A DNA stretch of 33,111 bases from Bdellovibrionales bacterium (GTDB lineage: Bacteria > Bdellovibrionota > Bdellovibrionia > Bdellovibrionales > UBA1609): the NCBI GenBank assembly GCA_023301025.1, contig JALZUR010000040.1:1-33111 (forward strand), given 5' to 3'. The stretch's first letter is position 1, and the number at the start of each line of letters is the position of its first letter. The position numbers and the translations under genes were made by a program. Below are positions 7,038 through 13,744 of the stretch, one piece after another. The notes beneath the pieces are model-generated. The model had not been told where the DNA came from, made no database searches, and was given only the letters and a program-made list of their open reading frames with translations.

Positions 7038-7541
7038 ATGTCTATTGCAACACAGTCACTAGTTAAAATTTTAAAAAAAACAGTTGATCTTTTAAATCAA
7101 ACAGAAGACTACCAGTGGGGTCACATGGGGTCTTGCAACTGTGGTCATTTAGCCCAAGCCATTACTGGAAAAACCCATGCAGAAATTCACAATATGGCCA
7201 TCATGAGTGATGGTGGTGATTGGAGTGAAAAGGCTAAAAACTACTGTCATCAAAGTGGTCTACCTGTAGATAAGATTATTGAAAAGATGTTAAGTGTGGG
7301 ATTAAGCATTGATGATATAAGACACGTTGAATACCTTTCGCACCCTAAAATTTTAAAAAGGTTATCAGGTTCTACTTTTAGACACAGAAGAAACAGTAAA
7401 GTTGATGTTGTTTTATATTTTAAGGCATGGGTCGAAGAGCTTGAAAATAAGAGAAGCACGTTAAGTGAGTGGGATGCAAAAGTTTATGTAGAAAAAGAAG
7501 TTGTCATATACGATTCTGTACCTGAAACAGAATTTGCATAA
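7038..7541 (+). CDS. Conserved-looking hypothetical protein with a GSCNCGH motif
   Basis: A 167-residue soluble protein without a signal peptide. Its most striking feature is W-G-H-M-G-S-C-N-C-G-H-L-A-Q near residues 27-40, a Cys-x-Cys flanked by histidines that could bind metal. A third cysteine (Y-C-H) lies near residue 70. I do not recognise a named family. GGAG is the nearest candidate ribosome site, about 9 nt before the ATG. It sits between the DUF6435 gene and hemF in the same direction; the 63-nt spacer to hemF allows cotranscription. A role with metal or haem is only positional inference. Confidence 0.55.
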   Translation: MSIATQSLVKILKKTVDLLNQTEDYQWGHMGSCNCGHLAQAITGKTHAEIHNMAIMSDGGDWSEKAKNYCHQSGLPVDKIIEKMLSVGLSIDDIRHVEYLSHPKILKRLSGSTFRHRRNSKVDVVLYFKAWVEELENKRSTLSEWDAKVYVEKEVVIYDSVPETEFA

Positions 7542-7604
7542 GTTGATAAGACAGCTGCTAAAAGCTTAAAAGTTACAACCTTATTTAAAAATATCGGAGT
7601 CGTA

Positions 7605-8396
7605 ATGATCCAAACAGATGAAATTATTAAGTATTTAAAAAACTTAAGAGATCAGTACATAGCTTCTTTTGAAGCCTTTGAGAGTGAAAAGCGTTTTGTC
7701 AGAGATAACTGGGACTACTCCAAAGGCACTGGTGGTGGTGAAATTTCAGTTTTAAGAGGTGATGTTTTTGAAAAGGCAGCTGTTAACTGGTCTTGCGTTT
7801 CAGGAGATAAGTTTCCAGGATCTGATGAGTCCACTCCTTTTTTTGCAACTGGTGTAAGTCTTATTACACATATGAAAAATCCAATGGCTCCAACTGCTCA
7901 TTTTAATATTAGGTATATCAAAAGAGGAGATAAAGAGTGGTTGGGTGGTGGTTATGACTTAACCCCAATGGGATTTAAGTTTGATGAAGACACCAAGCAC
8001 TTTCATAAATGTGCAAAAGACACTCTAGATAGCTTTGATTCTAATCTATACACAGATTTCTCTAAAGCTGCTAAAGAGTACTTTACTATAAAGCACTATA
8101 ATGAAGAGCGTGGTGTTGGTGGAATTTTCTTTGATCACTATAATAGCGGTGACATAGAAAAAGATATGAAAATGTGGAAAGGCGTAGGGGATAGTTTTAT
8201 GAATGCACTCCTTCCTATCTACGAAAAAAGAGTAGATCAAGACTACACAGCCGATGATCGACTGAGACAACTTAAATACCGTGCAAGATACGTTGAGTTT
8301 AATCTATTGTATGATAGAGGAACTAAATTTGGCTTTCAGTCTGGTGGAAACCCTAAAGCCATACTGTGCTCTATGCCACCTCTAGTGTCTTGGTAA
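7605..8396 (+). CDS. hemF: Oxygen-dependent coproporphyrinogen III oxidase (C-terminally short)
   Basis: HemF converts coproporphyrinogen III to protoporphyrinogen IX using O2, an aerobic haem-synthesis step in the cytosol. Diagnostic blocks are G-G-G-E-I-S near 43-48, P-T-A-H99-F-N-I-R, G-G-G-Y-D-L-T-P around 114-121, R-G-V-G-G-I-F-F-D-H-Y at 169-179 and the signature R-A-R-Y-V-E-F-N-L-L-Y-D-R-G-T-K-F-G at 226-243. The protein ends at residue 263, immediately after S-M-P-P-L-V-S-W. Family members such as E. coli HemF (299 residues) continue for roughly 30 more residues ending in a D-W motif. A hairpin directly follows the stop. The start ATG has a CGGAG-type site. It is probably functional, as all core blocks are present. 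Confidence 0.93.
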   Translation: MIQTDEIIKYLKNLRDQYIASFEAFESEKRFVRDNWDYSKGTGGGEISVLRGDVFEKAAVNWSCVSGDKFPGSDESTPFFATGVSLITHMKNPMAPTAHFNIRYIKRGDKEWLGGGYDLTPMGFKFDEDTKHFHKCAKDTLDSFDSNLYTDFSKAAKEYFTIKHYNEERGVGGIFFDHYNSGDIEKDMKMWKGVGDSFMNALLPIYEKRVDQDYTADDRLRQLKYRARYVEFNLLYDRGTKFGFQSGGNPKAILCSMPPLVSW

Positions 8397-8414
8397 AGTC
8401 TTTTTTTAAAGACT
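8397..8414 (+). terminator. Stem-loop after hemF
   Basis: AGTCTTT / AAAGACT (7 bp) with a 4-T loop begins on the base after the hemF stop codon. Only a short CTATTT follows, so it is a weak intrinsic terminator candidate, possibly shared with the convergent DUF808 gene. Confidence 0.4.
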
Positions 8415-8458
8415 CTATTTAAGAACTAGAATTTACTAAAAGTTTTTGTTTTTTAAAT

Positions 8459-9277
8459 CTATTTTTTTTTAAGTGCTTTACCAATTTTAGAAAAGATTTT
8501 TAAAGTTAAATACACTAGAAGTCCTGATGCTAATCCCAAGATAAGATTTTGTAAATGCTCATTGGTGTATTTTTTTATATGAAATATATGAACAATTATA
8601 CCGCCACCAACTAGCAGCATAGCAGTTGTACCAACAAAACCTAAAAATTTCATAATGTAGGGCATAGACCTTACAAAAAAGAGACCTAGTTTTTTATACT
8701 TTTTCTTTATTAAATAAAGACCAAAATCATCAATCTTAACTATTAAAGCCACAAGTCCATAAATCAAAAATGAGGCTAAAAGTCCAACTGTGCTAAGCAC
8801 TAAAACCTGCGAGCCAAGTGCACCAGTGATAGTGCTCTTAGCGATCACTATTATTTCAATAGAGAGTATAAGGTCTGTTCTGACAGCACCTTTAATTTTT
8901 AAGTTTTCATCAATATTTTTAAGTTTAGATTTATGATCTTTTTTGGAGGAAAAAAGCTTTTCTGAAATTTTATGAACACCTTCATAAGATAGGTAAAGCC
9001 CACCAATAAGCATTACAGCACTTATAAACGGCGGATAGAGCCATGCAAAAAATACAACCCCTGAAATGGCATAAACCTTATTGATCAAAGAGCCCAAGAA
9101 AATAGATTTAACCATCTTAAGCTCTCTATTTGGCGCTACACCATCAATTACACCAGCGTTTACTGCCAAATCATCAGACATCAAGGCGCTTGTTTTTTTT
9201 ATTGCAAGTTGAGTCATGAAGGCCACGTCATCTAGGGTGCTTGCTACATCATCTAAGAGTGAAAGAAGGCTAAACAT
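8459..9277 (-). CDS. DUF808 (YedI-type) inner-membrane protein
   Basis: This 272-residue protein opens with L-L-D-D-V-A-S-T-L-D-D-V-A-F-M-T and has D-D-L-A-V-N-A followed by A-P-N-R-E-L. These N-terminal blocks define DUF808, represented by E. coli YedI. Several hydrophobic segments (about residues 68-100, 137-185 and 205-270) predict a polytopic inner-membrane protein; E. coli YedI is somewhat longer (about 305). A charged loop, K-K-D-H-K-S-K-L-K, separates the first two membrane blocks. The function of the family is not established. No strong Shine-Dalgarno is seen before the ATG, but the N-terminus fits the family. It is a single gene, convergent with hemF. Confidence 0.85.
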   Translation of the reverse strand: MFSLLSLLDDVASTLDDVAFMTQLAIKKTSALMSDDLAVNAGVIDGVAPNRELKMVKSIFLGSLINKVYAISGVVFFAWLYPPFISAVMLIGGLYLSYEGVHKISEKLFSSKKDHKSKLKNIDENLKIKGAVRTDLILSIEIIVIAKSTITGALGSQVLVLSTVGLLASFLIYGLVALIVKIDDFGLYLIKKKYKKLGLFFVRSMPYIMKFLGFVGTTAMLLVGGGIIVHIFHIKKYTNEHLQNLILGLASGLLVYLTLKIFSKIGKALKKK

Positions 9278-9505
9278 ATAGAAATTATTATATAGGCTTA
9301 AGCCTTCTTAGAGCAAGTGAGTCTTTTAGTATAAAATTATTCTAATTCTGTAGATTGTTAAGTCTTAAAAGTGTTTAAAAGTTTTATAGTTCAGCTGAAG
9401 GAATTACAGGATTTTGTGAAATTTCAAAAAAACATACAAAATACCCAAAGAGCGTGTCAGATTGAATTTGATATAAGTATACGGATAACTAAGGAGCTCT
9501 TTGTC

Positions 9506-11374
9506 GTGAATCTAAAAAATCTTATTTTAAAAACAGTACTGTCATCTTTACTTTTAGTGTTTACAGCTTGTGATAATACCAGTCGAAGAATTGAACACAA
9601 AGACAGTGTTGTTGTGGACTTACAAAATCTAGCTAAGTCTAAAGAGTCTTTAGAAGACATGGGTATTAGAGTTGTTAAAAAGAAAGCTTCAAATGGCACA
9701 GAAACGGTTGAGGTGTCATTAGAAGACTTAGAAAATGAGATAGCTAAAACTCGTACAACTAGCGAGGCAATTTCTTACACACAAAGTGCAATGTCTACTG
9801 TTGATGATTATGTTGAAAATTCAGAAACAGCCTTAAAATCTAGACATCTTGGTACGCCCGAGAAAAAAGCAATCAAAGCAGAACTACTTGCTGTTCAAGA
9901 AGCTACAGAAGTTATGAAGTCAAAACTCCAAAGCTTAAAAAGTAAAAATATCAAAGACGGATCTATTAAAAAAGATGATGACTTGAAAAAAGAATCTGGA
10001 TCTGCACATGCAAACAATGATGATCAGAGCAAAGATGCTACGGTGCAATCTGATTCTCAAGAACACAAAGGTTCAGTTGATAAAGAAGGTTCATTAGAAT
10101 CAACTGAAAAAAGTGATACTGATAAGGTTTTAGAAAAAGATGCATCATCAAACTCTTCTAATACAGCCATAGCTGCGGCTGCCACAGCCGTCGTTGCAGG
10201 AACTGTTTCTGCTGTTGAAGGTTCAGAGAATAAGACTAAAAATGCACCTGATAGCAGTGAAACATCTGCAGAAACTAGTGCTGCAGCTGGTAATGATGTG
10301 ACTGAATCTTCTGATAATGAAGCTGATACAGCTCAAAACGAAGATAGAGAAGAGTTAAAAGAACACTCGTATTCTGATCTAGTCAATGCCATTGAGAACA
10401 AAGAGTGTTCTCAAATAAGCGAGATTTTTTCGGGTATTGAAGTTGCCATGATGTTAGATGGTCTTAATGACTCGAATAGAACTATGCATGATGTAGAAAA
10501 TAAATTTTTTGCTGTAGCGGCTCTTGATGATAAGACCTGTGCAAAAGAGGTGACTGAATCACTCTTAAGTTCGAGAATAGATAAAGATGTTAAAAAACTC
10601 ATGTTTCATCAACTTCAAAATGATGTCGATGTAAACGAAGTATTAGAATCTAAAGTTAACGAAGCTGACGAAAGAAGCACATTATTTGTGCCTGATTTTG
10701 AATTATTAAAAGAAGCAAACTACTCCCTCTTTTCTGAAGAGCCTTTTCCATTAGGTGTATTTTCTGCTGCTGCTAGTGAGGAGTCAAAAACATCTTATAT
10801 GTCTTACCTTTTGACCCATATTCATACCGAAGAAGGAATGTCTGCTGATGAAGTTGAGAGTAAAATGACAGACGTTCTTGATAAGCTCTATGCTTCATAT
10901 CCTGAAGAAACCATTAACTGGGTAAACTCTGAGTCTTCATTCAATGGGCAAAGTCCATTTGTAGCAGCAGCTATGTACAATGAAACAGGAATTTTTAGAG
11001 CCCTTTCTAAAGTTGAAGGTGCAAAGCCTAACACTGTCGACAAAAAAACAGGTTATAACTCTTTTGAATGGCAACATGTTGTAAACCCTTACTATATGAT
11101 GAACCTTAACTTACTTGGAGTTTATGCGGATTCAGAGATCAAAGACGTACTAGAAGAGTCAGGTTTAGATCCAAGAACAGATGTTTTTGGGTACTCCTAT
11201 GAAGTCGGTCAAAATAAAGGCACTCAAATGAGCACAGAGGTAGACTGGATATACACTATTGCAAACAAGCACATTGAAGACATGAAATCTAAACTTTCTG
11301 AGTCTGAGTATCCTTTTGGAAATACTTCTAAAGCTACAAAGCTTGAGTACATCCCTTATAAATTCTTTAAATAA
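9506..11374 (+). CDS. Large acidic putative lipoprotein
   Basis: I chose GTG at 9506 because AAGGAG (9491-9496) precedes it and the product then begins with a lipoprotein signal: N-L-K-N-L-I-L-K, a hydrophobic stretch and V-F-T-A-C with the lipid Cys at residue 22. The longer frame from 9371 would bury this signal. The product is 622 residues. Residues about 25-150 are helical and charged; about 155-290 form a low-complexity Ser/Asp/Glu/Lys/Ala region interrupted by a short Ala/Val-rich stretch (A-I-A-A-A-A-T-A-V-V-A-G); about 295-622 look globular. The C-terminal block P-F-V-A-A-A-M-Y-N-E-T-G-I-F is faintly ankyrin-like. I recognise no family and assign no function. Confidence 0.6.
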   Translation: MNLKNLILKTVLSSLLLVFTACDNTSRRIEHKDSVVVDLQNLAKSKESLEDMGIRVVKKKASNGTETVEVSLEDLENEIAKTRTTSEAISYTQSAMSTVDDYVENSETALKSRHLGTPEKKAIKAELLAVQEATEVMKSKLQSLKSKNIKDGSIKKDDDLKKESGSAHANNDDQSKDATVQSDSQEHKGSVDKEGSLESTEKSDTDKVLEKDASSNSSNTAIAAAATAVVAGTVSAVEGSENKTKNAPDSSETSAETSAAAGNDVTESSDNEADTAQNEDREELKEHSYSDLVNAIENKECSQISEIFSGIEVAMMLDGLNDSNRTMHDVENKFFAVAALDDKTCAKEVTESLLSSRIDKDVKKLMFHQLQNDVDVNEVLESKVNEADERSTLFVPDFELLKEANYSLFSEEPFPLGVFSAAASEESKTSYMSYLLTHIHTEEGMSADEVESKMTDVLDKLYASYPEETINWVNSESSFNGQSPFVAAAMYNETGIFRALSKVEGAKPNTVDKKTGYNSFEWQHVVNPYYMMNLNLLGVYADSEIKDVLEESGLDPRTDVFGYSYEVGQNKGTQMSTEVDWIYTIANKHIEDMKSKLSESEYPFGNTSKATKLEYIPYKFFK

Positions 11375-11387
11375 CTACAGGTTATTT
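11369..11387 (+). terminator. Stem-loop over the lipoprotein stop codon
   Basis: AAATAAC / GTTATTT (7 bp, 5-nt loop) spans the TAA stop. The following sequence is AT-rich but has no long T run. Weak terminator candidate. Confidence 0.3.
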
Positions 11388-11425
11388 AATTTGTTATTAA
11401 ACGAAAAACCCTTGTACTCTTAATA

Positions 11426-11482
11426 TAAGGGAGGGGTTTTATGTTTAGATCCTATATTTTTGTCTTTTTCATGCTTTTTTTC
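11426..11482 (+). other. Strong ribosome site, signal-like leader and slippery T run in a different frame from the following gene
   Basis: A purine-rich GGGAGGGG (11429-11436) lies 4 nt before ATG 11441. That frame encodes M-F-R-S-Y-I-F-V-F-F-M-L-F-F, a signal-like hydrophobic start, but ends at a TGA at 11585-11587 (48 residues). The gene body ending at 11991 is in the -1 frame. A heptamer T-TTT-TTC (11476-11482), phased correctly for the leader frame, would join the two by a -1 shift into Q-F-N-E-L-G-Y. AAAACCC (11405-11411) can also pair with GGGTTTT (11434-11440) and could mask the ribosome site. Confidence 0.5.
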
Positions 11483-11523
11483 AGTTTAATGAATTGGGTT
11501 ATTCAAAAAGTGAGTTTACCACT

Positions 11524-11991
11524 ATGTCAGAAAAGAATACTACTGAAGTTGAAGCTGAAGGTTTTATTTGGATTACGGCCACTTTGAAGGCTTTATATAA
11601 AGAACTAGAGTCTATTAAAGGTGTTTTTGATAACAATTATTTTGTCTCTTATTTATATTTAGGAGATGAGGTTTTAGTGTCACCTATACAAAAGCTTGAT
11701 TCAAAGTCTGAAGTTATAACTTTAATGAAAACTTCGTTGTTTAGCTCTTTTGCTTATGCAAAACTGACAGATTCTGAAAAAGAAGATGCGTCTTTAGAGT
11801 TTTATGAAAAACTTAATACAAAATTTGAAAATCAAAATATTGAGTTTTTTAAAGGTCCTATCTCTAAAGTAAAATTTAAGGTTGAGCTTCACTCAAGTTG
11901 TGATGTCTACACCTCAAAAGACAAAATCTACATCACTTTAAAAAAACAAAGAAATCACGCACTGATGCTAGCCTCTGATGTTTGTGATTAA
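11524..11991 (+). CDS. Hypothetical protein, start uncertain because of a frame break
   Basis: The frame is open from just after a stop at 11446-11448 to the TAA at 11991. The first ATG is at 11524 (155 residues), but it has no good ribosome site. The strong site is at 11429-11436, in front of an ATG in another frame that encodes a signal-like leader. A -1 shift at the T run 11475-11481 would give a 183-residue exported protein. The body is acidic and soluble, with strands and helices and two cysteines near the C-terminus (S-S-C-D-V and D-V-C-D). I recognise no family. It lies between two lipoprotein genes in the same direction, which supports an envelope role. It could be a slightly decayed gene, a phase-variable gene or a programmed-frameshift gene. 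Confidence 0.5.
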   Translation: MSEKNTTEVEAEGFIWITATLKALYKELESIKGVFDNNYFVSYLYLGDEVLVSPIQKLDSKSEVITLMKTSLFSSFAYAKLTDSEKEDASLEFYEKLNTKFENQNIEFFKGPISKVKFKVELHSSCDVYTSKDKIYITLKKQRNHALMLASDVCD

Positions 11992-12091
11992 GTGTGTAGG
12001 TTTTATTGAAGCGCAAGAAATTAAGCTTATTATTTTGTATTTCATTAAAGTAGAGTTTTACTTGAAACGCAGATATAAACTTTAAAAATTA

Positions 12092-12120
12092 TTGAATCAT
12101 AAGAGTTTTTTTGCTAAATT
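12092..12120 (+). promoter_or_regulatory. Promoter of the PAD-like lipoprotein gene, near-leaderless
   Basis: TTGAAT (12092-12097), a 17-bp spacer and TAAATT (12115-12120) fit a sigma-70 promoter. The ATG at 12130 is only 9 nt past the -10 box, so the transcript would begin about 3 nt before it. No Shine-Dalgarno is present (A-rich AAAAAACAA). Confidence 0.45.
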
Positions 12121-12129
12121 AAAAAACAA

Positions 12130-13584
12130 ATGCGTAAACAGTTTCTTTTAATCATAACATTTATTAGCTGCTCTTGTATAAGTTTAAAGAAAAATCCGAG
12201 CTTTGAAAGGCAGCTTAGTAACGTTGCCTCTACGAGTCGCAAAAATTCAAACAAAGCTTGTCCAACTACTGGGTCTAGGTTTTTATCAGATGAGTTTTTT
12301 GAAGAGATTTATATGTTTTCTGATCGTGATTATGGGGCGCCTTTGACTAAAGTTAGCAATTTAAAAAAAATTGTTAGCTTTCTACTTACTGAGTCAGGTG
12401 AAGAGCCGCCAAAGATTGTTTTGGCTGTATCAGAACTAAATTTTAAAGCAATTACTACTGCTGTTGATAGCCTAATTCAAAAAGGTCTTTTAAGTTCATC
12501 TTCTTTAGAAAGTTTAATTCATGTTGCTGGAGAAGATTATCGTACACCATGGTATCAGGATTACATAGTATCACAGTTTGATGCCAAAACAGGCAAGTCT
12601 ATTATGGTGGGGTTAGTACTTACCAACAAAGATTCTGAAATTGGTCAATATTATGAGGGCTATAATAAATTTTTCTCTATTTTAAATCAAAAATTAAATT
12701 TTACTCATAAACCAAGACTCGTCTCGATACCTAAAAATGTTGAGCCCAATTTTTTTAGAGACCAGCAAGGTGGAAACATTGATGGACTGCCAGGGGGACT
12801 TTGTATTCTTGGCGATCAACAAAAAAAAGAGTTTGCATCTAATTTTTGTGGAGATGAAAAGAACTTAGTTTATGTCTACACATCATGGCTTGAAACCAGT
12901 CATCTAGATGAAATTTTTAAAGTTGTTAAACTGCCTTCAGCGCAGAATAGTTGTGTTATAAATATTTATAGAGCCTCTCCAGAAAAAGCTATGTCTTTAA
13001 TGAAGCAAAATCCAAATCTAAAATTTATCAATTATTCAAGTAACAACTTGAGTACTCTAAAAAAAGGTCATGTTTTACCAAATTTTTGTAAAGAAGTTGG
13101 GCTTGATGTTCAGAGTTGTGTTGTAGCCACTAACAAAGAAATACTAGATGCAATCGATCAAAACTCATATTTTTTGAAATCACAAAATTTGCTCGAGAGA
13201 CTTTTAATAAAAGATACCGAAAATGTTAGAGAACGCCTCAAGATAAATAACCCTAACTGTAGAATTGAAGTAATTGATGTTCCAAATTTATTTTATCAAA
13301 AAAGACTAGCAGAAGTCTCAGAGGACGTGCTTTCAAATGGCTACTTTAGATCGGTATTTCCAAGTTTTACAAATTCAGTTACTCTCAATAGAGGTAATAA
13401 ACTTAATTTAATTTATTCAAAGCCTTACAACCTTGCTTTTAATGAGTATATAAATGTTCTTCATGAACAACTTGGCATAGCTTTGCTTGAAGTCGACACT
13501 TGGGTAAATGGTCATGAGCGAGATGGAAATATTCATTGTATGACAAGTGTACAAAGAAGGTGCAAGCCTCAAAATATTAAATAG
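12130..13584 (+). CDS. Putative lipoprotein with a peptidylarginine deiminase (PAD)-like catalytic domain
   Basis: A 484-residue protein with a lipoprotein-type signal (R-K-Q-F-L-L-I-I-T-F-I-S then C14, with C16 also possible). The body matches the C-terminal catalytic domain of animal-type PADs (PF03068) in motif order: R138-T-P-W-Y-Q-D144 equivalent to the W-x-Q-D segment carrying PAD4 Asp350; a G-G-N-I-D-G-L-P-G-G block; S-H258-L-D260-E equivalent to H471-V-D473-E-F; and G-N-I-H469-C470-M-T-S-V-Q-R equivalent to G-E-V-H-C645-G-T-N. All four catalytic positions (D144, H258, D260, C470) are kept. PADs convert peptidyl-arginine to citrulline with Ca2+; whether that is the reaction here, or a related amidinotransferase/hydrolase reaction, is untested. 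It probably sits at the outer membrane. Confidence 0.7.
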   Translation: MRKQFLLIITFISCSCISLKKNPSFERQLSNVASTSRKNSNKACPTTGSRFLSDEFFEEIYMFSDRDYGAPLTKVSNLKKIVSFLLTESGEEPPKIVLAVSELNFKAITTAVDSLIQKGLLSSSSLESLIHVAGEDYRTPWYQDYIVSQFDAKTGKSIMVGLVLTNKDSEIGQYYEGYNKFFSILNQKLNFTHKPRLVSIPKNVEPNFFRDQQGGNIDGLPGGLCILGDQQKKEFASNFCGDEKNLVYVYTSWLETSHLDEIFKVVKLPSAQNSCVINIYRASPEKAMSLMKQNPNLKFINYSSNNLSTLKKGHVLPNFCKEVGLDVQSCVVATNKEILDAIDQNSYFLKSQNLLERLLIKDTENVRERLKINNPNCRIEVIDVPNLFYQKRLAEVSEDVLSNGYFRSVFPSFTNSVTLNRGNKLNLIYSKPYNLAFNEYINVLHEQLGIALLEVDTWVNGHERDGNIHCMTSVQRRCKPQNIK

Positions 13585-13681
13585 AATATCGATCGAAGAT
13601 GATAGTTTACACTTAGTACTAATCCGCACATGATGTAACAGTGGTTTTAGGTCTTATTTGTATTCATATAGGTTCAATCTA

Positions 13682-13711
13682 GAGTTTATCTTTTTTTAAA
13701 AGATTAAACTC
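13682..13711. terminator. Imperfect hairpin between convergent genes
   Basis: GAGTTTA-TCTTT pairs with AAAGA-TTAAACTC (one bulge) between the PAD-like gene and the minus-strand ABC-F gene. There is no clean T run on either side, so this is a weak bidirectional terminator candidate. Confidence 0.3.
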
Positions 13712-13744
13712 ATCATTTGAAGAGTTTAAAGTACATCAAGTTCT

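Noticed and set aside
9371-9505. N-terminal extension of the acidic lipoprotein from GTG 9371
   Set aside because: It would place the lipoprotein signal about 45 residues inside the protein; the GTG at 9506 has a strong ribosome site.
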